This document shows, piece after piece, positions 36,997 through 46,611 of a stretch of DNA of 64,000 bases. How positions within the stretch are numbered: the first letter of the stretch is position 1; every line of letters starts with the position of its first letter. Under the pieces are notes generated by a model. It saw nothing but the letters and a program-made list of their open reading frames with translations, did no database searches and was not told the DNA's origin. The stretch comes from Myroides sp. JBRI-B21084 (lineage in GTDB: Bacteria; Bacteroidota; Bacteroidia; Flavobacteriales; Flavobacteriaceae): the NCBI RefSeq assembly GCF_030545015.1, contig NZ_CP120653.1, positions 186,001-250,000 of the forward strand, read 5' to 3'. A program made the translations under genes and the position numbers.

Positions 36997-38343
36997 ATGA
37001 CAAAGCAAATAATGAACTGGCAACAGCTGTTATCGTTAAAAAAATTTGGCGATATACAAGTACGCGAACGCAAAAACGAAAACCCATCACGCATTGGTTT
37101 TGAGGTAGATTACGACAGAATTATTTTCTCGAATGCGTTTCGCAGTTTGCAAGATAAAACACAAGTTATACCCCATTCTAAAACCGATTTTGTACACACT
37201 CGTTTAACTCATAGTTTAGAAGTTTCGGTTGTTGGCAGATCAATTGGTAGATTGGCGGGTTTACAAATTATTGAAAAATACCCCGAACTTAAAGATTTAG
37301 GCTATACCATTAACGATTTTGGTGCTATTGTAGCTGCCGCTTGTTTGTGCCACGATATTGGAAATCCACCTTTTGGACATTCGGGCGAAAAAGCCATTGG
37401 CGATTTTTTTAAACACGGTGCTGGTGAACAGTTTCGATTAGATTTAGAACCTGCACAATGGCAAGATTTAATTGATTTTGAAGGAAACGCAAACGGTTTT
37501 CATATATTAACCGATTCGCGTCCTGGTGCCGAAGGCGGTTTACGTATTTCATATGCCACATTGGGTGCTTTTATGAAATATCCAAAAGAAAGTTTGCCTA
37601 AAAAGCCAACCAATGAAATTTCCGACAAAAAATACGGTTTTTTTCAGGCCGACAAAGACTCTTTTGTTGATATTGCCAATACCTTAGGTTTGTTAAAAAG
37701 GGCAGGTGATAGCATGCGTTATTTGCGCCATCCGTTAACTTATTTGGTAGAAGCTGCAGATGATATTTGTTACACGATAATTGATTTTGAAGACGGTATT
37801 AATTTAGGTTGGATACCAGAAGAACACGCCTTAGAATTTTTAATAAAAATTGTAAAAAACAATATAAACTCGGTTAAATACGCGCAGTTACAAACCAAAG
37901 CCGAACGTGTAAGTTATTTGCGTGCATTAGCTATTGGCAGCTTAATTAACGATGTGGTGCGTGTGTTTATGGAAAACGAAGACGAAATTTTAAAAGGTAA
38001 TTTTCCGTATGCATTAACCGATAAATGTGCGTATGTAGCACAAATGAAAGATATTATTGCTATTAGTGTAAGTAATGTGTACGAAAGTAAAGAAGTAGTT
38101 GAAAAAGAAGTTGTAGGTTACAAAGTGTTGCATACGTTGTTAGATAAATTTATTGCAGCTACCAATAATAAATTTAATGGAACCACTACTCATTATGACG
38201 AGCTTATTTTAAAATTATTACCCGAACAATACCAAACCGAAAGCGAAAGTTTGTATGTACGTTTATTAAATGTATGCCGATTTATTTCGTTGTTAACCGA
38301 TGGTAAAGCGTTAGAATTGTATCATTCTATTGTAGGGCGATAA
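36997..38343 (+). CDS. dgt: deoxyguanosinetriphosphate triphosphohydrolase (dGTPase)
   Basis: HD-superfamily enzyme cutting dGTP (and, in many homologues, other dNTPs) to the nucleoside and triphosphate. 448 residues, normal length. Motifs: ERKNENPSRIGFEVDYDRIIFSN-type start, FVHTRLTHSLEVSVVGRSIG (metal His, about 63), CLCHDIGNPPFGHSGE (HD pair, about 113) and the distal LVEAADDICYTIIDFEDG with the last metal Asp. It follows the AAA+ gene after 2 bp. Confidence 0.93.
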   Translation: MTKQIMNWQQLLSLKKFGDIQVRERKNENPSRIGFEVDYDRIIFSNAFRSLQDKTQVIPHSKTDFVHTRLTHSLEVSVVGRSIGRLAGLQIIEKYPELKDLGYTINDFGAIVAAACLCHDIGNPPFGHSGEKAIGDFFKHGAGEQFRLDLEPAQWQDLIDFEGNANGFHILTDSRPGAEGGLRISYATLGAFMKYPKESLPKKPTNEISDKKYGFFQADKDSFVDIANTLGLLKRAGDSMRYLRHPLTYLVEAADDICYTIIDFEDGINLGWIPEEHALEFLIKIVKNNINSVKYAQLQTKAERVSYLRALAIGSLINDVVRVFMENEDEILKGNFPYALTDKCAYVAQMKDIIAISVSNVYESKEVVEKEVVGYKVLHTLLDKFIAATNNKFNGTTTHYDELILKLLPEQYQTESESLYVRLLNVCRFISLLTDGKALELYHSIVGR

Positions 38344-38367
38344 TAGTTTTGTGAGTTTTTCATAAAG

Positions 38368-38649
38368 CTATTGATTTACTGTGTAGAAAAACGGAACAAA
38401 TATCATTACTAAAATAGTAAATATTGATATTGCTAGAGGCGCTATATAATTTTTTTTATTAAAACGTTCGCTTCTCAGCAAAAAGATCAGCACAACTATA
38501 GGCATTACAAATGTACTTAAAACAGCTATAAGTGATGTAAGTTCGTAAATAGCACTTAATACAGGATAGTCATAAAGATTTACAATCTTTGTTAAAAGCC
38601 AAAAACATAACAAAGCCAATGAAATATATAGAAGTATTTTATTTTTCAT
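38368..38649 (-). CDS. hypothetical membrane protein
   Basis: 93 residues from the ATG at 38647-38649, with three predicted membrane helices (about 5-22, 33-58, 72-90) and a short basic segment. The frame extends to 38715, but the extra 22 residues would start inside the rpmA terminator. No family recognised. Convergent with dgt. Confidence 0.6.
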   Translation of the reverse strand: MKNKILLYISLALLCFWLLTKIVNLYDYPVLSAIYELTSLIAVLSTFVMPIVVLIFLLRSERFNKKNYIAPLAISIFTILVMIFVPFFYTVNQ

Positions 38650-38705
38650 AAGAGTGGTTTTTAAAATCAAACCAATATAATAAAAAAATCTAATATTATT
38701 ATATA

Positions 38706-38737
38706 AAAAAAGCATCTCATTGAGATGCTTTTAATTT
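38706..38737 (-). terminator. terminator of rplU-rpmA
   Basis: AAGCATCTCA / TGAGATGCTT hairpin with flanking A and T runs, downstream of rpmA. Confidence 0.8.
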
Positions 38738-38753
38738 TTTCAGTCTAAGAAGA

Positions 38754-39014
38754 TTAAGCTTCAAATGGTACAATAGAAACGAAAGATTTGTTATCTCTCT
38801 TTTTTACAAATTGTACAATACCATCAACTTTAGCATGTAAAGTATGATCTTTCCCCATGTAAACATTTTCACCTGGGTTATGTTTTGAACCTCTTTGTCT
38901 TACAATGATGTTACCAGCAATAGCTGCCTGACCACCATAAATCTTAACGCCTAAACGTTTCGATTCTGATTCTCTACCGTTCTTAGAACTACCGACACCT
39001 TTCTTGTGAGCCAT
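38754..39014 (-). CDS. rpmA: 50S ribosomal protein L27
   Basis: 86 residues. Typical start [20 protein letters not shown] and the [19 protein letters not shown] core, with a Gly/Lys-rich N-terminal tail that reaches the peptidyl-transferase centre. No cleavable N-terminal extension of the Firmicutes type. Second gene of the rplU-rpmA operon. Confidence 0.98.
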   Translation of the reverse strand: MAHKKGVGSSKNGRESESKRLGVKIYGGQAAIAGNIIVRQRGSKHNPGENVYMGKDHTLHAKVDGIVQFVKKRDNKSFVSIVPFEA

Positions 39015-39058
39015 GATGTTTGGTTTTTAAAAATTGTTAATACTTTTCTGGTTTCAGA

Positions 39059-39370
39059 TTACATGTTGATGCCTTCGATAACGATTTGCGTCAATGCTTG
39101 TCTGTGACCGTTTTTCTTTTTGTACCCTTTTCTTCTTTTCTTTTTGAAAACGATAACTTTGTCACCTTGAAGGTGTTTTAAAACTTTCGCTCCTACTGAA
39201 GCTCCTGTTATAGCTGGGGCGCCTAAAGTTAATGTTCCTGCATTGTCAACTAAAAGAACTTTGTCAAAAGTAACATTTGTTCCTTCTTCAGCTGCCAAAC
39301 GGTGAACATACACTTTTTGGTCTTTGCTAACTTTGAATTGTTGCCCTGCTATCTCTACGATTGCGTACAT
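39059..39370 (-). CDS. rplU: 50S ribosomal protein L21
   Basis: 103 residues from the ATG at 39368-39370 (MYAIVEIAGQQFKV). The longer frame to 39430 is rejected because it would start inside the promoter. The C-terminal basic KVIVFKKKRRKGYKKKNGHR is the rRNA-binding signature. A strong TTTG-N17-TATATTTG promoter lies upstream, and rpmA follows after 44 bp. Confidence 0.98.
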   Translation of the reverse strand: MYAIVEIAGQQFKVSKDQKVYVHRLAAEEGTNVTFDKVLLVDNAGTLTLGAPAITGASVGAKVLKHLQGDKVIVFKKKRRKGYKKKNGHRQALTQIVIEGINM

Positions 39371-39402
39371 AACAATTAAATTAAAATTTGTTTTTAAGAC
39401 TG

Positions 39403-39431
39403 CAAATATACAAAAAATATCTAAATACAAA
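39403..39431 (-). promoter_or_regulatory. promoter of rplU-rpmA
   Basis: Minus strand: TTTG (39431-39428), 17 bp, TATATTTG (39410-39403). A textbook flavobacterial promoter. Confidence 0.75.
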
Positions 39432-39560
39432 TTGTAAGTTGTTAGTTTTTAAAAAATTAATTCGCTAAAAAAAATAAATTAAAAAAAAGCATCATTTAAA
39501 TGTAACAAAATCACGAAATTGCACACTAATTTTAAAAATCAAATTAATTTAATCGAAGTT

Positions 39561-40892
39561 ATGAGAAAATCTTTAACAGCTTTAGCTACAACACTTCTTG
39601 TAAGCAGTGTTGCCTTAGCACAGAAAGTTGAATTTGAAGAGTACACATTAGACAATGGTTTGCACGTGGTTTTACATCAAGACAAATCTGCGCCAGTTGT
39701 GGTTACTTCAGTTATGTACCATGTTGGTGCAAAAGACGAAAACCCTAGTCGTACTGGGTTTGCACACTTTTTTGAACATTTATTGTTTGAAGGAACCGAA
39801 AACATTCAAAGAGGTGAGTGGTTTAAGTTAGTTACTGCTAATGGTGGGCATAATAACGCAAATACATCAGACGACCGTACGTATTATTACGAAGTTTTTC
39901 CATCGAACAATTTAGAATTAGCTATTTGGATGGAATCGGATCGTTTGTTACAACCTGTAATTAACCAAATTGGTGTTGATACACAAAACGAGGTTGTTAA
40001 GGAAGAAAAACGCTTACGTGTTGATAACAGCCCTTACGGAAACTGGATTACCGAAGTAAAGAAAAACTTATTTAAAAAACACCCGTACCGTTGGGCACCA
40101 ATTGGTTCAATGGAACATTTAGATGCTGCTACTTTAGAAGAGTTTCAAGCATTCAACAAAAAATTCTACGTGCCAAACAATGCTGTTTTAGTTATTGCAG
40201 GTGATATTGAGTTTGCTAAAACCAAAGAATTAGTACAAAAATACTTTGGCGTTGTTAAGCGCGGTGCCGATGTACCACGTGTAAACATTCAAGAAGATGC
40301 AATTACGCAGCCTATTAAAGCAACTGCTTACGACGCTAACATTCAAATACCAATGTACATCACTGCTTATAGAACACCATCTATGAAAACGCGTGAAGCT
40401 CGTGTATTAGATATGATTTCATCGTACTTATCAGGTGGAAAATCATCGCCAATGCAAAAGAAAATTGTTGATGAAAAGAAAATGGCTTTACAGTTATTTG
40501 CTTTTAATTATTCTCAAGAAGATTACGGTATGTATTTAATTGCTGGTTTGCCAATGGGCGATACAACCCGCGAAGCATTACAAACTGAAATTGATGCTGA
40601 AATTTCTAAATTACAAAACGAATTAATTTCTGAAAGAGATTATCAAAAATTACAAAACGATTTTGAAAGTCGTTACGTTAGTCAAAACTCTGATTTAGAA
40701 GGTTTGGCAGAAAACTTGGCTACTAATTATTTGTTATTTGGCGATATCAACTTAATTAACGAAGAAATTAACATTTATCGTTCAATTACAAGAGAAGAAA
40801 TTCGCGATGTTGCTAAAAAATACCTACAAAGCAATTCACGTTTATTATTAGATTACGTACCAGCAAAAGGAGAAGCAGAATCAGCTAAATAA
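39561..40892 (+). CDS. M16 family metallopeptidase, catalytic subunit
   Basis: 443 residues from the ATG at 39561, which opens a signal peptide (MRKSLTALATTLLVSSVALAQ). The upstream in-frame start at 39519 is unlikely. The inverted zinc motif is intact: GFAHFFEHLLFEG (HxxEH), with the distal Glu in NEVVKEEKRLRVDNSPYG. A periplasmic or secreted pitrilysin-type peptidase. The next gene, 13 bp away, is an M16 homologue without the zinc motif, so the two probably form a heterodimer of the M16B type. Confidence 0.92.
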   Translation: MRKSLTALATTLLVSSVALAQKVEFEEYTLDNGLHVVLHQDKSAPVVVTSVMYHVGAKDENPSRTGFAHFFEHLLFEGTENIQRGEWFKLVTANGGHNNANTSDDRTYYYEVFPSNNLELAIWMESDRLLQPVINQIGVDTQNEVVKEEKRLRVDNSPYGNWITEVKKNLFKKHPYRWAPIGSMEHLDAATLEEFQAFNKKFYVPNNAVLVIAGDIEFAKTKELVQKYFGVVKRGADVPRVNIQEDAITQPIKATAYDANIQIPMYITAYRTPSMKTREARVLDMISSYLSGGKSSPMQKKIVDEKKMALQLFAFNYSQEDYGMYLIAGLPMGDTTREALQTEIDAEISKLQNELISERDYQKLQNDFESRYVSQNSDLEGLAENLATNYLLFGDINLINEEINIYRSITREEIRDVAKKYLQSNSRLLLDYVPAKGEAESAK

Positions 40893-40905
40893 GAAAGTAT
40901 ACAAA

Positions 40906-42954
40906 ATGAAAAAAATATTAGTATTCGCATCAGCTTTGTTACTAACTATTAGTGCCGAAGCTCAAATAAAACGTCCACAACCACAACCAGGTCCAATGCC
41001 AACGGTTCACGTACAAAAACCACAAGAATTTACCTTGAAAAATGGTTTAAAAGTAATGGTTGTTGAAGATCATAAATTACCACGCGTTAGCTATATGTTA
41101 ACTATTGATACACCACCTTATGTAGAAGGTGAAAAAGCAGGTGTATCAAGTTTAACAAGTGCAGTTGTTGGTAACGGAACTGCAAAAACACCTAAAGAAA
41201 AATTTAATGATGAAATTGACTTTTTAGGAGCTAATTTAAGTTTTTGGAACACAGGTGCTTCAGCAAGTGGTTTATCTAAATACAGTTCTCGTTTGTTAGA
41301 ATTAATGGCCGAAGGTTCATTAAGTCCTATTTTCTCTCAAGAAGAATTTGATAAAGCAAAGCAACAAGCTATTGAAGGTTTAAAATCAGATGAAAAATCA
41401 GTATCATCAGTTGCACGCCGTGTGACTAATGCTTTATTGTTTGGTACCAATCACCCAACTGGTGAATTTACTACAGAAAAATCGTTAAACAGCGTTACCT
41501 TAGACGATGTGAAGCAAAATTACGCATCGTACTTTGTACCAGAAAATGCTTATTTAGTAGTAGTGGGTGATGTAAAGTTTAAAGATGTTAAAAAACAAGT
41601 AATTAAATTGTTTAAAAACTGGAAAAAAGCTTCGGCACCCGTTGCAAAATACCCAGAACCAAACGATGTTATTAAAACACAAATTGATTTTATTGACATG
41701 CCAAACGCGGTACAGTCTGAAATTGCTTTGGTAAACACAGTAAACCTTAAATTAACCGATAAAGATTATTTTGCAGCTTTAATTGCAAACCAAATTTTAG
41801 GTGGTGGCGGTGAAGGTCGTTTATTCTTAAACTTACGTGAAGCACACGGTTGGACATACGGGGCATATTCATCGTTAGGTTCAGGTAAATACACATCAAA
41901 ATTTGCTTCATCTGCATCGGTACGTAACGTAGTAACCGATTCTGCTGTGGTTGAATTTGTAAACGAAATTCAAAAAATTAGAACAAAACCTGTTACTCAA
42001 GAAGAATTAGATCTTGCTAAAGCAAAATACATAGGTAATTTTGTAATGGAAACTCAAAAACCAGGTACCATTGCAAGCTTTGCATTACGTACTAAAACAC
42101 AAGAATTACCAGCAGATTTTTACGAAAACTACATTAAAAACATTCAAGCAGTAACTGTTGCCGATGTACAACGTGTAGCTAACAAATATTTCAAAAAAGA
42201 CAATCAACGTATTGTAATTGTTGGTAAAGGTGCCGATGTAGCTGGTACTTTAGACCGTTTAGGTTACCCAGTTAACTACTACGATCGTTTTGCAAATCCG
42301 GTTGCTAAGCCAGTGTTTAAAAAAGCAGCTCCTGCAGGTGTTACTTCTAAAACAGTTATCGAAAACCATATTAAAGCAATAGGTGGTGAAGCTAAGTTAA
42401 AAGAAGTAAAATCGGTAGCAACAACTGCTAAAGGTTCTATGCAAGGTATGGAAATTACAATGACACAAAAACAAACGGCTAAAGGACAAATGATGGCTTC
42501 TTTAAACGGAATGGGTATGGAGTTAATGAAACAAGTTATTACACCAACAATGGGGTACATTTCTGGTCAAGGTCAAAAGCAAGAATTAAAAGGCGATGAT
42601 TTAAAAGAAGCTCAAAAATCGGCTGTATTATTTTCTGAATTAGAAGATTTAAAAAATGCAGCAACTTTTGAATTAACAGGTATTGAAACTTTAAACGGTG
42701 AAGAAGTTTATGTTTTAAAGAAAAACAAACAAACTGTTTTTTACAGCGTTGCAACTGGTTTAAAAGTAGCTTCGTCTGAAACTATGGAAGCACAAGGTAA
42801 ATCTATGGAAATGACAACCAATTACAGCAATTATAAAGATGTAAAAGGTGTTAAATTTGCACATTCTTTTACAATGCCAATGTTAGGTGGTGCTGAATTT
42901 AAAGTATCTGAAATTAAAGTAAACGAAGGAGTTACCGACGCTGACTTTAAATAG
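40906..42954 (+). CDS. M16 family non-catalytic subunit with C-terminal extension
   Basis: 682 residues. Signal peptide (ending ISAEAQ), then two M16 lobes (about 35-470). Where HxxEH should be, the sequence is GVSSLTSAVVGNG, so it lacks zinc ligands. The second lobe keeps the GGGGEGRLFLNLRE and GWTYGAYSS substrate-side motifs. An extra domain of about 200 residues (480-682, starting ENHIKAIGGEAKLKEV) resembles lipoprotein-sorting (LolA/LolB-like) beta folds. Probably the inactive partner of the peptidase encoded upstream. Confidence 0.88.
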   Translation: MKKILVFASALLLTISAEAQIKRPQPQPGPMPTVHVQKPQEFTLKNGLKVMVVEDHKLPRVSYMLTIDTPPYVEGEKAGVSSLTSAVVGNGTAKTPKEKFNDEIDFLGANLSFWNTGASASGLSKYSSRLLELMAEGSLSPIFSQEEFDKAKQQAIEGLKSDEKSVSSVARRVTNALLFGTNHPTGEFTTEKSLNSVTLDDVKQNYASYFVPENAYLVVVGDVKFKDVKKQVIKLFKNWKKASAPVAKYPEPNDVIKTQIDFIDMPNAVQSEIALVNTVNLKLTDKDYFAALIANQILGGGGEGRLFLNLREAHGWTYGAYSSLGSGKYTSKFASSASVRNVVTDSAVVEFVNEIQKIRTKPVTQEELDLAKAKYIGNFVMETQKPGTIASFALRTKTQELPADFYENYIKNIQAVTVADVQRVANKYFKKDNQRIVIVGKGADVAGTLDRLGYPVNYYDRFANPVAKPVFKKAAPAGVTSKTVIENHIKAIGGEAKLKEVKSVATTAKGSMQGMEITMTQKQTAKGQMMASLNGMGMELMKQVITPTMGYISGQGQKQELKGDDLKEAQKSAVLFSELEDLKNAATFELTGIETLNGEEVYVLKKNKQTVFYSVATGLKVASSETMEAQGKSMEMTTNYSNYKDVKGVKFAHSFTMPMLGGAEFKVSEIKVNEGVTDADFK

Positions 42955-42975
42955 TATTTTATATTTATTTTATTT

Positions 42976-43013
42976 AAAAGCCTCAAAAGCATTTGTCTTT
43001 TGAGGCTTTTTTA
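42976..43013 (+). terminator. terminator of the M16 pair
   Basis: AAAAGCCTCAAAAG / CTTTTGAGGCTTTT hairpin and T run. Confidence 0.85.
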
Positions 43014-43125
43014 ATTGCACAAATCCAAATTAATTTTTTATAACAATTTTAAATTTAGTATTTTTAAATACTTTAATTAATATTTATTAGTATATTTACA
43101 TACTATTTATTTTATTAGAAAGAAA

Positions 43126-43890
43126 ATGTCACACAAAGCAATTGTTTTTTTAAACACCATAAGTTTGGTACTAACTATAATAGTTAATTATTTATTAAAT
43201 ACTGGTTTGATAAATGGCACTACCATGAAAACAATTTCAGATAACTATTATAATTTATTTACTCCAGCTGGTTATGCATTTGCAATTTGGGGGCTAATTT
43301 ATACCCTTTTAATTATTCATTGTATCTATAACATTTATATTATAATTAAAACCAATCAAAGTTCAATAATTAACGCAATTGGTTTGCTGTTTTTTTTTAC
43401 TAATATTATTAATTGTTTGTGGGTTTATTTTTGGTTAAACAATGCAATTGAAGTGTGCTTGGTTTTAATGATTTTATTACTGGTTTTACTTGTTAAAATT
43501 GTTTTAAGACTACAACCATTTATACAAAATTCAAGCATGAATAGTTTTGTTAATGTGGCACCTTTTACTATATATACAGGATGGATTTCTGTTGCACTAA
43601 TTGCCAATAGCGCCGTTTTTTTAACAAAAATAAATTGGCAACCTGTTTTTTTAAATAATGTTGGTTATACATTATTGTTAATTGTAATTGCTTTTATGAT
43701 AGGTGTATACGGTACATTAAAGTACAAAATAAGCGGTTTTGGCACGGCAATAGCTTGGGGGTTAATTGCTGTAAGTGTATCAAATTTTAATAAAAATTTA
43801 AATATTGCTGTTGTTGCACTAGTAGTATCAATTATACTATTAACAATAAGCATTTTAACCTTAAAAAGTGTTTTTTCTAAACAAAACTAA
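43126..43890 (+). CDS. TspO/MBR-like tryptophan-rich membrane protein
   Basis: 254 residues, seven or eight predicted membrane helices. FTPAGYAFAIWGLIYTLL (about residue 45) and the Trp-containing helices (LWVYFWLN; IYTGWISVALIANSA) fit the enlarged TspO-like tryptophan-rich sensory protein group of Bacteroidota rather than classic 160-residue TspO. Ligand unknown (porphyrin or carotenoid in known TspO). Stands alone. Confidence 0.8.
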   Translation: MSHKAIVFLNTISLVLTIIVNYLLNTGLINGTTMKTISDNYYNLFTPAGYAFAIWGLIYTLLIIHCIYNIYIIIKTNQSSIINAIGLLFFFTNIINCLWVYFWLNNAIEVCLVLMILLLVLLVKIVLRLQPFIQNSSMNSFVNVAPFTIYTGWISVALIANSAVFLTKINWQPVFLNNVGYTLLLIVIAFMIGVYGTLKYKISGFGTAIAWGLIAVSVSNFNKNLNIAVVALVVSIILLTISILTLKSVFSKQN

Positions 43891-43956
43891 AAAATCTTTT
43901 AATTTTTTTGAATGATATTTTATAACGATCACTACTAACATTTAAAATGAATTATT

Positions 43957-44910
43957 ATGAAAATTAGAACTTCCCTAAGAAAATTTGCAAGTGCAACTTT
44001 TGCATTAGCAACATTGGTATTAACAACAGCGTGTTCAGAAGACGATTCAACACCAATGATGCCACAAGAAAAAACAATAACAACTATTGTGAGTGAAAAC
44101 CAAGATTTTTCGCTTTTAAAAAGTGCTGTAGTAAAAGCAAATTTAGCCGAAACTTTAAATGGTACAGGACCTTTTACTGTATTTGCCCCAAACAATCAAG
44201 CTTTTGCAGCTTCTGGAATTTCGCAAGAAACCATTAATAGCCTTTCTGTTAATGAATTAAGCGCTATTTTGTTATATCATACTGTAGCAGGTAAAATAAT
44301 TGCGGCAAACGTTCCTGCAGGACCAAATGCCGAAGTTGCTACAGTTTATGGCGATAAAATTTATGTTACTAAAGACAGTCGTGGTGTATTTGTAAATGGC
44401 TGGAAAGTGAATACTGCCGACATAAGTGCATCAAACGGAGTAATACATAGTATAGAACATGTTTTAATGCCACCAATGCAAAATATAGTGCAAATGGCCC
44501 AAAGTAATGCAAACCTTTCTTATTTGGTTGCTGCTGTGTTGCGCGCAAGTCAAGGAACAACTAATGTAGCTAATGTACTTGCAACAACAAACAATTTAAC
44601 TGTTTTTGCACCAACTAACCAAGCATTTATGAATGCTGGATTTCCTACAATTGTTTCTATTGAAAATGCCGATCCAGATACATTGGCTTCTATTTTAACA
44701 TATCATGTTATTGGGGCACGTGCTTTTTCATCTGATTTATCAAATGGTCAGACATTAAGTACTTTAAACGGCGGTAATTTAATGGTGTTATTAGGTAATC
44801 AGGCAACAGTAAAGGGTAATTCAAATAGTTCAGCTTCTGTAATAACTTCGGTTAATATGTTGGCAACAAACGGAGTGGTTCATGTAATAGATCAGGTTTT
44901 ACTTCCGTAA
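43957..44910 (+). CDS. lipoprotein with two fasciclin (FAS1) domains
   Basis: 317 residues: lipoprotein signal (LTTACS, Cys at about 26), then two FAS1 domains (about 45-175 and 178-317). Each has the H1/H2 motifs: FTVFAPNNQAFA and NGVIHSIEHVLMPP in the first, LTVFAPTNQAFM and NGVVHVIDQVLLP in the second. Likely a surface adhesion or matrix lipoprotein. It ends at the boundary with the RHS array. Confidence 0.93.
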   Translation: MKIRTSLRKFASATFALATLVLTTACSEDDSTPMMPQEKTITTIVSENQDFSLLKSAVVKANLAETLNGTGPFTVFAPNNQAFAASGISQETINSLSVNELSAILLYHTVAGKIIAANVPAGPNAEVATVYGDKIYVTKDSRGVFVNGWKVNTADISASNGVIHSIEHVLMPPMQNIVQMAQSNANLSYLVAAVLRASQGTTNVANVLATTNNLTVFAPTNQAFMNAGFPTIVSIENADPDTLASILTYHVIGARAFSSDLSNGQTLSTLNGGNLMVLLGNQATVKGNSNSSASVITSVNMLATNGVVHVIDQVLLP

Positions 44911-44937
44911 CAAAAATTTAAGTACAATTTTTTCAGT

Positions 44938-44970
44938 TAAAGCAGGTAATTATTAAAAGCCTGCTTTTTT
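44938..44970 (+). terminator. terminator of the fasciclin gene
   Basis: AAAGCAGG / CCTGCTTT hairpin with an AT loop and a following T run. Confidence 0.75.
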
Positions 44971-45061
44971 ATTTTAAAAATAATAAGTTGGTTTATTACC
45001 CCAAATTAATACCTCAAAGGTAGCTAACTTTACTATAAGCACGATCTTACCATTATGTAAA

Positions 45062-45200
45062 AAGTTAACTTTTATTGCAATTTTTGATAGGGTATAATAA
45101 GCACACTTACTTTGTCATAAAAGCGAAACTATTTAATGTGCAACAGCAGTAAGTGTTTTTTAGCAAAACAGCCTCAATACGTTTGTAAAGAGGCTGTTGT
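45062..45200 (-). repeat. RHS-array linker repeat, copy G (partial)
   Basis: The outermost, shortest copy. It holds only the segment from TTTATTGCAATTTTTGATAGGGTA through the conserved hairpin. Diverged from the other copies but shares AAGCACACTTA with copy C. It marks the 3' end of the array on the minus strand. Confidence 0.75.
45165..45200 (-). terminator. module 1 terminator
   Basis: Conserved array hairpin ACAGCCTC / GAGGCTGT, loop about 14 nt, T run on the minus strand. Confidence 0.75.
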
Positions 45201-45246
45201 ATTTTTAAAATGTTTAAAAACAACAATGTTGCATTTAAAATATCTA

Positions 45247-45624
45247 TTATTTATATCTACTATAAATCCATCCATTTATAAAAAGTAATCCCCAACAAAA
45301 AATAATGAAAGATATTACTTTTACCATCCCTATTATTTTATCTTTCTTACTTTCGTTTCCCCATTTTTTATCAAACTCATCAAATCTTCCTCTATATAAT
45401 TTATTGTTGTAATAATCTAATCCAAAAAAGATTGAAAGAAAAATTAAGTATTCAATTAAATTTGCTTTTCCTATTATTTTAAAAGGGCCGTAAATCGTAA
45501 AAAAAATAATATTTACAATTATCAATGTTTGACAAACTGTTACAGTAATAGTTGCTCTTTCGTAATTTTTTAAAAAATTAAGCTTCGCAATTCTATAGTA
45601 TAAATATTCAAAAAATGTCTTCAT
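45247..45624 (-). CDS. module 1 immunity-like membrane protein
   Basis: 125 residues with about three membrane helices (28-48, 58-72, 100-120) and a charged loop (about 75-95). No family recognised. It follows the module 1 RHS tip directly and precedes the array hairpin, the position of an immunity gene. Its membrane location suggests protection against a membrane-acting toxin. Confidence 0.65.
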   Translation of the reverse strand: MKTFFEYLYYRIAKLNFLKNYERATITVTVCQTLIIVNIIFFTIYGPFKIIGKANLIEYLIFLSIFFGLDYYNNKLYRGRFDEFDKKWGNESKKDKIIGMVKVISFIIFCWGLLFINGWIYSRYK

Positions 45625-45627
45625 AAT

Positions 45628-46611
45628 TTAATTTTTTAGGCCCTCCTCAACACCATTTGCAATTCTATCTGTTAAAGTAGTGCCTGTTGCAACTCCAACA
45701 GTTAAATCTATAATTGCGTAAGCTAAACCTGCACCGGGGAAAATTATTGACAATGTACCAATAGCAGCTTTTACCACTGTACCCGTACCTTGTTTATTGG
45801 CTCTAAAATCTTCTAAAACTGTAAAAGTAACTCCAGCAATACCTAATTTTGTACCTCAAGATTTGGCTGATGTTAGCACACCTTCTGTGGCACCTACATA
45901 CTTTAATAACGATTCCGTTTTTGACAAGTGCAAACCGGCATGACCTGCCATTGCAGATGCAGCTTTAAGATTACTTTGCTCTGCACCAAAAAAATCAAAA
46001 GCAAATTTACTGACATCAACTCCTAAAACATTAACACGTCCATTAAAATTTGATATTAAATTTAATGCTTTTTGTACATTTGAATGTATTGCTGCACCAC
46101 CTCCAGTAATTTTCCCTCCTTTCATAGTCATTATCATTTCTGGTAAATCTAAAGAAAATCCATTTTCCTCATTGGACATAAACTCAGCAATGGACTTATA
46201 GCTAGTATTTGAATTATGGTTTAGATAGTTAAACAACAAACCTATTTCATATGGATCACTAACACTTATATTTCCATTAGCATCCAATTCATATAAGCCT
46301 GTTGGGTCACTCCAAAAAATCGGATTATTATATCCATAACGATACGGAGTATGATTGTAAGCCAGTTCACTCAAAGCGTCCATCACATTAAAACGTCCTA
46401 ACGCACTGTCGTAATGCCTAAAATCTGTTTCTGTTACATTAAGCGCAAAACTGTCTACGTATTCTTTGTTTAAGTACTTATAAGCTTCTGCTTCTTCGTT
46501 GCGGCAACTATTGGCAATATCATTATAGCCTTGGTGCTGTAACCCAAACGGATAATAGTTGTTTTGCCTCCACTTTTTATTTGTATGTTTTGGTCTCGGC
46601 GAACCTCGCAA
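45628..46611 (-). pseudogene. module 1: RHS tip with toxin-like C-terminus, broken by TGA
   Basis: The frame opens inside the linker repeat at a TTG (46609-46611), not at a native start. It runs through YYPFGLQHQGYN and the RHS-core YRYGYNNPIFWSDPTGLYE (about residue 95-115), then a unique C-terminal domain. A TGA at 45856-45858 interrupts it. The same frame continues another 75 codons to TAA 45628-45630 with hydrophobic Gly-rich segments (IIFPGAGLAYAIIDLTVGVA). Those segments and the membrane immunity protein suggest a pore-forming or membrane toxin. The toxin type is inference. Confidence 0.7.

Noticed and set aside
14632..45858. Stop-codon recoding as an explanation for the in-frame TAG, TAA and TGA
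   Set aside because: Three different stops in three unrelated genes, with no SECIS-like or pyrrolysine machinery seen. Mutation or base error is simpler.
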